From Didymodactylos carnosus (Eukaryota > Rotifera > Eurotatoria > Philodinida > Philodinidae), in assembly GCA_905250885.1 (NCBI GenBank), contig CAJNOQ010003259.1, forward strand, positions 1 through 20,857: a stretch of 20,857 nucleotides of DNA, written 5' to 3'. A program made the translations under genes and the position numbers. Positions 8,069 to 15,492 of this stretch are shown here, one piece after another. A model generated the notes under the pieces. It was not told the DNA's origin. It was given only the letters and a program-made list of their open reading frames with translations, and made no database searches. Within the stretch, counting starts at the first letter, position 1; each line of letters opens with the position of its first letter.

Positions 8069-9756
8069 ATGGCTATGAGTAATGCTGGAAGAATGAAAAA
8101 ATATCGAGAGAAAATCAAAAAAGATAAAGTTAAATATGAAGTAGTGGAAGCAAAAGATCGTGTTCGTTATAACTCAAAAAAGCAAAAACTCAGCTAAGTT
8201 TCGTACCGAAAACAAAATTCGTCAACAAAAATATCAAGAAAATAAAAAAAACTGTTTAGTTAATAAACCTCCTCCAAGTTCATTCAAAAGTCGTCAGTCA
8301 TTCAGTAAGGCTTTAAAAAAAACAAATTCTTCAGTTCCAAAATGTGATAAAAAGAAAAAAGTTATCATTCAGCACCTTGCTGAAACATTTGGTTTGATTC
8401 TTAAATCTAAACAGCAACGTACTACAGTTCAGCTTGCTGACAAACTAAAAAATGACGTTCATAATTTCTATTTACGAGAGGGTATTTTATATCAATTAAC
8501 AGGTAAAAGGGACACAGTTGTTATTAAAGAGGATGATGGAGGTAAAGTAACTTATCAGAAACGAATTTTGTTTAATAATTTACGTGAAACTTATGAATTA
8601 TTTAAAGAAGAGAATGACAACGTTTATCTGAGTCGTTCATCGTTTGTTGAATTTCGACCTCCTTTTGTCATTCCAACAGGTGCTTTAGCATATAGGAATT
8701 GCTTGTGTTTGTATCACGAAAATATTTGTTTACCTTTAAAATCTCGTAATAAGTACGTTGGTGTAAAATACTGCTCAACTTTGCAAACATTTACCGATAG
8801 TTTAGTTTGTAGTACTAATAACGAAGAATGTATGTTCAGTAGTTGTTCACTTTGTCAAGATTTGTTTACAGAAAAAATTGAGGAAAACGTTACAGACGGC
8901 AACGTTAAGATTACTTGGTCACAATGGATGAACGAAAATGGTCGTGCAGAAAAAAAAGTGTTTTCAGAAACTGTTGATGAAGCAGTTTGGTTATTGAAGT
9001 TGAATATTTTCTGTTTCATGTGTACATTAAACGAGAACAGGCAAAATATTTTGAAAAGTTAAAGACCGAAGTCAGTGAGGAAAAGATAGTATCGCAACTC
9101 GATTTTGCAGAGAATTTCAATATGAACGAACAAGACGAGATCCAGAAGTCTCATTGGAACACGAAATCGTTGAGTATAATTACTGCTTTTGTGTGATCAA
9201 AAGGTGAACATTTTTCTTTTGCTCTACCATCGTTAGATGTAACACACGATAAATTTGTTGTTGATTCTGCTTTGAAAATTATTTTAAATCATATCGAAAC
9301 AGTTTTTCCAAATGTTGAAGAAATAAATTGTTTTCAGATGGTGCTGCTTCTCAGTTTAAACAACGTTTTCATTTTCGAAATTTAACACGAATTGCTAAGG
9401 AATGAAACTTAAATTTGAGTTGACATTTTTTTGCAACTTCTCATGGAAAGGGTATAGTTGCCGGAATTGGAGGTACTGTAAAACGTCTTGTGTGGTCAGC
9501 TATACTGGCAGGAGGGGTGTGTCGATCAGCTGAAGATTTTATTACACTTGCAAAGAAAAAAACTAAGAAAATAATTTTGATTGAAATCACTAGAAATGAT
9601 ACTGATAGTTCGAAAACTAAACTTGAAAATCTTTTCAAAACAGTAAAATCTGTTCCAGAAACATTAAAAATGCATTCAGTTAAAGTGCTTGATGAAGATG
9701 AATTAGAGTTTCGTTATTATTTGACGTGTTCTCAGAAAAAAACTATAACATATTGA
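8069..9756 (+). pseudogene. DDE-type DNA transposase relic (unclassified metazoan family), three frameshifts and three TGA codons
   Basis: The coding trace starts at ATG 8069 with a basic lysine/arginine-rich N-terminus. Frame changes occur in the A-rich run near 8176-8188, between 8987 and 9010, and at 9331-9334 (one T missing). In-frame TGA codons lie at 9194-9196, 9403-9405 and 9421-9423; the first and third fall where I expect Trp (TAFV-stop-SKGEHFSF, LS-stop-HFFATSHGKG). Recognisable blocks in order: a Cys-rich middle (about 8690-8870); QLDFAEN (9095-9115), the likely first catalytic Asp; SDGAASQFK (around 9337-9360), the likely second Asp; HFFATSHGKG and GIGGTVKRLVW (9424-9495); then a lysine-rich tail to TGA 9754-9756. 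This DFAEN / SDGA.SQFK / ATSHGKG pattern belongs to a transposase-derived family widespread in invertebrate genomes; I cannot name the superfamily. Terminal inverted repeats were not found. Inactive as it stands. Confidence 0.75.
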
Positions 9757-10514
9757 TAGTAAACATGTAGTTTTTTTAGAACTTTTTGATTGACTTTGTT
9801 TTGCTGATTATGTTTGTATTTAGACACTCGATGAAATGTAGAAACGGGTTTCATTTAACCAAGACTTTGTAGTAAACGATAAGATGAAAAGAAAATAGTA
9901 GAAAAAAAACTTTACTGATAGAAACATCTGAAAAAAAACAAAAAAAAATACCCAGCTCGAAGGAGGTCAAGTCTTCGTCCCGAGCTGGAGAAACACTGTA
10001 AAAATAGTATGCACTTAAATTTTAGTGGCAAAGAGTCTCTAGATGTGTCTCAAACCTATACCAGAAGCATAGTTTATTGGAGCGGGAAATGTTCAGTTTA
10101 ACAGAGACTTAAGAGGTCTGCACACATGCTGATGCTATATTTAGTGGTTAGAGTTTTAGAAAATGTCTCTTTGATCGTCTAAACAACGTGTTGAGACAAA
10201 GTCACATCAAATAAAAAGAACACATGGATTTTCGAAAGAAAGGTGTCACATCGTTACATTTGTTTTTTACATTTTTTAAATGTAGAAAAGACGTTAGGAC
10301 AAATTTTTTTACCATTGTGAAGTTCGTTAAAAACTCTACAAAATTCGTCTTTGTTTTATTTGGACAGCGACTTTCGCAGAAAATCACTGCTTAAGGACGA
10401 ACAGTTCGAATTTAGGGTTCTTTTACGTGACTCCGTTACTCGATCAAAAAATCTTTCCAGAGACTCGAGAGTTGGACGGAAACTATTCTTTTTTTTTTAG
10501 CATAAATAGAGAAT
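9757..10514. other. intergenic with one structured hairpin
   Basis: Apart from the GC-richer hairpin at 9952-9988 and long A-runs (9931-9949) there is no recognisable gene. 10202-10387 carries a chance minus-strand open frame without domain features. Confidence 0.4.
9952..9988 (-). other. GC-rich hairpin followed by a T-run on the minus strand
   Basis: CCAGCTCG (9952-9959) is the exact inverted complement of CGAGCTGG (9981-9988), with a further AAG/CTT pairing inside. On the minus strand the stem-loop is followed within three bases by nine T residues, a G-or-A-broken gap and more T. That is what a 3'-end hairpin plus Pol III terminator or a retroposon tail would look like. No A or B box or known small-RNA core was found upstream on that strand. 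It may instead be the 3' end of a transposable element. Confidence 0.4.
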
Positions 10515-10905
10515 GATGAACTGCATCAAACGGCACTTGAACAAACTTTCTAGCTCCTAAAGTTCTCAAGATAATTGGAAAATAGTATGTCAAAAACGTA
10601 ACACCGTTACGCTTGGACAAGCCGATAGATCGTCGTGATGGAAAACAATTGTGATGCTATTGAACAAATTGGTTGCGATCTTTGTACCAAAATGGTCAAG
10701 AAATGGTACACCGGATATTAATGGACGTCTCAATTTTCGTTATTCATTTTCACGCGTTGAAGCCGTCCTAATAAATGCACGCAATGAATTAGAAATAGCA
10801 TTTATGGGCTTCATTAAATATTTGTACTAGCGTTATATAGCTGATAGTCAGGTGTGTGATTCATATATATCTTTAAAACACTATTAGACTGGTATATAGA
10901 AGTGA
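10515..10905 (+). pseudogene. Mab-21/cGAS-like receptor domain remnant
   Basis: Family knowledge: Mab-21 domain proteins share a nucleotidyltransferase fold with cGAS; many invertebrate members are cGAS-like receptors. The C-terminal half of the domain is visible. Frame 10641-10679 gives the helix before the core (MENNCDAIEQIGCDL); one extra base near 10680 shifts to the next frame, which gives VPKWSRNGTPD and the hallmark FRYSFSRVEAVLINARNELE (about 10684-10790), then GFIKYLY to TAG 10828-10830, and continues past it to DSYISLKHY (to TAG about 10888). The pattern 'gCdLVP ... fRySFSraE..L ... sY.lK' is characteristic. AWTSR about 10610-10624 probably corresponds to the W..R segment before it. 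Stops are plentiful upstream and the catalytic N-terminal part is missing. Pseudogene, directly followed by repeat copy B. Confidence 0.65.
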
Positions 10906-10937
10906 CATCGTCATTTAAAAAAACAGAAACTTTTTAA

Positions 10938-11256
10938 AAATATATTTCAATGGGTTCGTATTTTGTTCTTTTTTATATTCTATTTGTTGTCCTATTATAC
11001 AGATGTATATTTTGTGTTTGTGTGAGGATATGGATAGAATGTATTACGTAACAAAGAACTAAATTATTGAAAGAAACATGTCAGTAAGATGAAATATCTA
11101 ACACCGTTGGTTACCGATTTTATAAGCATAGCACACATACACACTATCAATTCATGTGTAGAACAGTTAACTGTCAAACACATGGACATCTGTGAATTGG
11201 ACTTTTTTGTGCTGTTTTTTGTATCATTGAATAAACGTATTCGGTCAACCATATTA
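10938..11256 (-). repeat. 319-bp interspersed repeat, copy B (inverted)
   Basis: Exact-length inverted copy of 2995-3313, about 99% identical by eye. Flanks differ completely from those of copy A. Open frames cross it on both strands but have no homology I recognise. It starts 33 bases after the last readable Mab-21 remnant codons. Confidence 0.85.
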
Positions 11257-12003
11257 GCTGAGTGTGTCAGCTTCCAAACAAAAAAAAATTCATCAAAAAA
11301 CAATGTTTTTTGACTGAACGACAAGCGTTTTTCTGAAAACGTCAGAACAGGGAAACGAAAGTAGGGTTTTGTGGGAAAAGGCCAAAAAAGTAATTCCTGA
11401 TTTCTGACTATGGATTAAATTTGAAATTCTTTTAACGATATGATTCTTGTTCAGAATTCGATGCTCTTTAACGTGCTGAACTCAGATTTTGAGTAACTCA
11501 TCATACAAAAATAAAATTTTGAAAAAAACGATTTTTGAGCTTGAAAATTGATGACTTTCTTTGTGGTTTATATTTGTTTAACGGTTGAGTCATTCTGTAC
11601 TTTGCAGAAACCGCTCAGATATGTTGTTGTAGAGAATTCAAAGGGCTACCTTTTTGCAAAAAAATTGGTCCGATCGAATCAAAAGTAACCGAGCTGGAGC
11701 AAAAAAAAATAGTCCGTTTTATTCTGCGCCACCTGTTACAAAGGTTACAGACCGTAGAGATCACGACTAAATAGTTAGTTTCTCTACACCAACCCGGAGG
11801 CTCAGGTAGGCTGTTCCTACATGGTTCTTAAATTTTCATGGAAAATATTGAGTACAAAAGATGATTCAGTTAATGTCAGATCTAAATATGTTAAACATTT
11901 AGATTTTTTCCACTATTTAAATATTTTGTATGTTGATATCTGAATATTTTCTACATAGGTGTGTCTTTCTCATACAGCAAAGAAATAGACAATCATATAC
12001 TGC
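11257..12003. other. intergenic, unclassified
   Basis: A-run-rich sequence with no coding signal. 11640-11720 has a less random look (TTGGTCCGATCGAATC, GAGCTGGAGC) and may be an old repeat, but no second copy lies in this window. Confidence 0.4.
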
Positions 12004-12515
12004 TACAAATTCACAAAATTTCAATTCTTTTGTGTACTTAAAAGTCAGGGTGCATCTAGGGATGTAACAATACCAATACGGTTTTGGGGTATTGGTATTG
12101 GTCGGTATTGGTATCGGTCGGTATTGGTATAATAGGAAAGAGACTCTCTTTCCCCTTTTTTTCCTATTATATCAATACCGACCAATATCAATACCACCAA
12201 TACCAAATGGTATTGGTATTGTTACATCCCTAGTTGCATCTTAGTTTATATATATATCGACAGCCCTTGAAATTCTCTACAAACTGAACTAGTTTTGTTT
12301 TCATTATGACAGAAAAAATGACTAGAGTGTGCTGCATGTGTTTTTCGTACCATAATGCTTTCTTTTACTTGTCTTTCGTGATTGGGTCAACCAGTCGAGA
12401 TATGCTAACTAGTTCAGTTTGTAGAGATTTTCAAGGGCTATCGATATATATATATAAACTGAGATGTAACCTGACTTTTAAGTACACGAAAGAATTAAAA
12501 TTTTGTGAATCTGTA
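12004..12515. repeat. inverted repeat with ~109-bp arms, left arm split by a hAT MITE
   Basis: Left arm 12004-12056 plus 12241-12295 equals the reverse complement of right arm 12407-12515 (about 90% by eye) once the insertion 12057-12232 and one 8-bp duplication are removed. The loop is about 111 bp (12296-12406). Both arms share ATCGA(C/T)AGCCCTTGAAA, a (TA)n run and CTACAAACTGAACTAGTT. The open frame 12306-12524 crosses loop and right arm and is probably fortuitous. No outer target duplication was resolved, so the unit is either a fold-back element or two facing copies of a short repeat. Confidence 0.75.
12057..12232. mobile_element. 176-bp hAT-type MITE nested in the inverted repeat
   Basis: Ends are perfect 23-bp terminal inverted repeats beginning TAGGGATGTAACAATACC, the TAGGG start typical of hAT elements. 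Flanking 8-bp duplications are GGTGCATC (12049-12056) and GTTGCATC (12233-12240), 7 of 8 matching. The interior is a near-complete fold-back built from GGTATTGGT repeats on the left and their complement on the right, around a purine/pyrimidine centre (GGAAAGAGACTCTCTTTCC, about 12136-12154). The right arm of the host repeat keeps the unoccupied site GATGTAAC at 12463-12470. No coding capacity; mobilised in trans by an unseen transposase. Confidence 0.88.
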
Positions 12516-13029
12516 TCCTATTAAGTATGTGGCCATATAAAAGTTTGGTCTACAATTTTTCAAATCAGCGAAGATATGATTTGGGTGCCTTTCAATTCAG
12601 TTTTGCATCGTCTATCTAGCAATGGTCGAATGAGTCTTATCTGTTGTTTTAGCTTGAGTTTTTCTATAGATAAACTAGAAATAACCTCTAGCAGCCATCG
12701 AGAAGTTCGGATGAACGAAATTTGGAAAATTTTTACAAAAATTTAAACCATACGTCAAATTATGATTAGAACTGTTAAACACATATCAATTAACTTGGAA
12801 ACAGGTAGACAGCGAAAAGTAGAACTCAAATTACCCATTCGAAAATGGACAGTTTAAAATGCAGTCAGAAACTTTATAATCCAAATATCTTTCAAATATC
12901 GGATTCATCTTACGACTAAGATGCTCCTAATCTTTCCACCTGCCGTAAAATAAAAAAGATGAGCGTTTAGACAATAGTCACACGTGAAGACACAATGCAT
13001 CAGATTACTGTTTATAGGAGAGATATTCC
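12516..13029. other. intergenic, nothing recognised
   Basis: Several weakly open frames occur but no domain. AATGCATCAGATTA at 12993-13006 recurs at 13113-13126, bracketing the small element below. Confidence 0.4.
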
Positions 13030-13115
13030 TTTTAACAATTTTTAGGTGGAGAAGTACAGCGTACGAAAGGTGGCAAGATCGAATTCAGAAGAAGAACATC
13101 TAAAAATTGTTAAAA
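13030..13115. mobile_element. 86-bp MITE-like element with 16-bp terminal inverted repeats
   Basis: TTTTAACAATTTTTAG (13030-13045) is perfectly inverted at 13100-13115. The interior (40 bases of GC-richer sequence, GAGAAGTACAGCGTACG) is not itself palindromic. No exact target duplication is next to the ends, though a 14-bp direct repeat (AATGCATCAGATTA) lies 24 bases outside on the left and abuts the right end. Could also be a chance AT-rich hairpin. Confidence 0.5.
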
Positions 13116-15129
13116 TGCATCAGATTATCTGATTGTCTGCTTCTCTGCTAGTTAGAACTGATATACCATAATATTCAAGCGTGAACAAACTTATACGGAT
13201 ACAAAGAACAAATCATGGAATTAAATAATCTTAATAGATGTGTAAAATATTAAAATATTGACTGCAAAGTACTGTTCTAAACACATGTGAATATACAACA
13301 GATAATCAAAAAATCAGATAATAACAAAAATGAATATGTTACATGTTGAGATTTGTCATGATCTCACGTATTTTTAAGAATATATGCAAATAAACAAGTT
13401 TTTTTACTCTATCAATTATTGGTTAACGGAAACTGGTGCATGGCTACCTGTGAGAATTCCAGGAGTTCTCTGAGATGCTTGAAGGAATTTTAAGCGAGAA
13501 ACCTAATCTTCACTTCTCGTCTATTGAGATATTGTAGAGTTATCTTGAAGGAAATGTACCACTAACTACTTGTATAAAAATAAAAGGATTAATAACTGAA
13601 TAAGAGACACTTCGCTATAATGAACGATCTGTTTAATCTTGACATGAAATAAATAAATGATCAGGTCTCATGTTGTTCAATGTGAAATTCAAATCTCTAC
13701 CTGAAATAAATCGTCTATCAAAATGAGAGTTTATATGACAGATGCTCATTGCAATGGCAGATCATTCAGTTTTAATGAACAACATTAATGGTCATTCTTC
13801 GTATTACAAAAGCTTGTCTTTACGTTTATCAAATTGATGTAACAATAAAAATTATAACATAGATAAATAAAAAGGAGTCCTCAATGGTTCACTAATTGAA
13901 TAGGAAAAGTTATCATGTGTTCTTTGTTCTTTTTCCTATTAAAATCTATGAATACAAAATGTTGTATATTTCCGGTATGTAACCACTAGTTTACTGGGGA
14001 CATTTTAACTAAAAGCTTTAGAAAATTTTTGTGATATAATCTTGCATTGAGTTTCTATCAATGTTAAAATGATCTACATACAGGAAAGAGTTTGAGAAAG
14101 AGAGTAGATTCTTTTTATTTTTATTCTTTTGAACCTCTTGGCAAAATAAATTAAACAAAAATACATTTGCAAAAAAATCATTTTTTTTTTTTTTTTTTTT
14201 ATTTTTTGAAACAAAGCATACAAGAGACGACTAAAATAACATAAGTCATTGTTGTTTTATTAATGAACTAGAAGACTATAGATAAAATTTAAAAATCTCT
14301 TGTTGATAAACGTACAGGTAATTTAAAACTACTGTTCACTTTTTTGTTTGATTTATATCAAGATTCTTGCATACACTTGAGATTTTTTGATATTTATGCT
14401 TCTTTCTTTTTTTGTTTGTCATATCTATTTCGGAAATTAAAAGTTTCGAATAGAGGTATTGAAGATCAATGAACTATAAAACAACACTCGAATATAGATT
14501 ACGAGAAAAGAGAAAAACACAGATCGTTTTATTATAGTTCAAGAATGGGAAAAAAAAAGGAAAAATGAGTCGTAAAGTAATAAAATAATAAAAAAAAATG
14601 AGAAAAAAAAAAGTAGGATTAAAATAGTAACAGATCCATCCTACTATCGATCGGAACGGTTTATATTTAAAAAAAAATTTTCTTTAGTTAACCATACACT
14701 GGAAATGACTTACAAAAATATTTCTCTACGTAAGTATCATAGATTAACATTTGTGTATAACTCCTCCATCTACTGATCTTAAGGGGCATTTCAGTATTAT
14801 ACTCAAATTCTTAGCGATTTTGCTAATTTTTATCCCACCTTCCCTGCAGATTGTCAAAAAAAAAAAAAAACCATGGCACTATAGAATATCCTCCTATGGC
14901 GTTACAGCTCAACGTATAAAACATTTATTTCCTCTTTAAGTGTAGATAAAACTCGTAAAAGTTAACATAATACGTGTAAAACTAGCTTTGCCATTGAAGA
15001 AGTTACACATGTTCCCTACATTGACAATTTTTTTATAAACTAGACTGTTAGTTTATTGCACGATTATGTCTAATGGAGTTCAGTCTATTGTTCGCTTAAA
15101 TTAAGAATCACAGAATAATCTGTGCAAGA
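13116..15129. other. long intergenic stretch upstream of the peptide gene
   Basis: No coding exon was recognised in 2 kb. Contents: ATGTTGTTCA (13671-13680) inverted at about 13778-13787; AATAGGAAAA inverted near 13925; a T20 run at 14181-14200; long A-runs at 14540-14615 and A15 at 14856-14870. 14751-14939 has a short open frame containing the A15 run, so it is not credible as coding. Promoter and 5' exons of the 15138 gene may lie in this interval but cannot be placed. Confidence 0.45.
14181..14200 (+). repeat. T20 homopolymer
   Basis: Twenty consecutive T followed by ATTTTTT. It could be the inverted poly(A) tail of a retroposed sequence, but no gene-like sequence or target duplication was seen beside it. 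Confidence 0.7.
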
Positions 15130-15137
15130 ATGAGAAG

Positions 15138-15488
15138 ATGATGAAAAGTTTGTTTACACAAAATTTTAAAGATTTTGTTGTCATCTTAGTTTTAGGTTTT
15201 TTAATCTTATTTATTCATTCTATTTATTGTCATGGAAAATTAAACGATGAACAACATATTTATTTATCGGAAAATTATCTATCAAAATTTCATCCTAATC
15301 TACCTTATCATATTGCCGTACAAAATTCATTAAATACAAGTATGGACAAGAATGATAATCATTATCAAGAACAATTATTTTCTGGTCGAGACGATGATCA
15401 TGATCAAATGAAACGAGCTAATTTTTGGAAAAAACGTGCGAATTTTTGGAAAAAACGTGCAAATTTTTGGAAAAGAAATAATGAATAA
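15138..15488 (+). CDS. secreted neuropeptide-type precursor with three ANFWK repeats
   Basis: Intact 116-codon ORF from ATG 15138 to TAA. The earlier ATG at 15130 is out of frame and stops after three codons. Residues 12-33 form a signal peptide: a hydrophobic core (F13-I26) with a plausible cleavage site after C31-G33. A polar, acidic spacer follows to residue 91. The C-terminus is three perfect seven-residue repeats, K-R-A-N-F-W-K at 92-98, 99-105 and 106-112, then R-N-N-E. Each core is bounded by KR or KKR, as prohormone convertases and carboxypeptidase E require, which predicts ANFW or ANFWK as mature products. There is no Gly before the basic sites, so C-terminal amidation is not expected. 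The three Ala codons are GCT, GCG and GCA and the Arg codons CGA and CGT, so the repeat protein is conserved despite silent changes. AATAAA overlaps the stop (15487-15492). No known neuropeptide family was recognised; other secreted propeptides remain possible. Confidence 0.72.
   Translation: MMKSLFTQNFKDFVVILVLGFLILFIHSIYCHGKLNDEQHIYLSENYLSKFHPNLPYHIAVQNSLNTSMDKNDNHYQEQLFSGRDDDHDQMKRANFWKKRANFWKKRANFWKRNNE
15411..15473 (+). repeat. three 21-bp tandem units encoding KRANFWK
   Basis: Units 15411-15431, 15432-15452 and 15453-15473 have the pattern AA(A)-CG(A/T)-GC(N)-AAT-TTT-TGG-AAA. They differ only at silent third positions, giving identical peptides. Confidence 0.9.
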
Positions 15489-15492
15489 TAAA
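15487..15492 (+). promoter_or_regulatory. candidate polyadenylation signal AATAAA
   Basis: The hexamer overlaps the stop of the peptide precursor, so cleavage would give a very short 3' UTR. A second AATAAA lies near 15748. In such AT-rich DNA either may be chance. Confidence 0.3.

Noticed and set aside
6228-9423. UGA read as tryptophan (altered genetic code)
   Set aside because: The same ORFs keep many TGG Trp codons and contain frameshifts, and neighbouring relics have TAG stops at non-Trp positions; decay is simpler.
12306-12524. 72-codon open frame over the loop and right arm of the inverted repeat
   Set aside because: Half of it lies in a (TA)n-containing repeat arm and it has no domain.
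14751-14939. 62-codon open frame
   Set aside because: It depends on an A15 homopolymer (the KKKK stretch) and lacks coding character.
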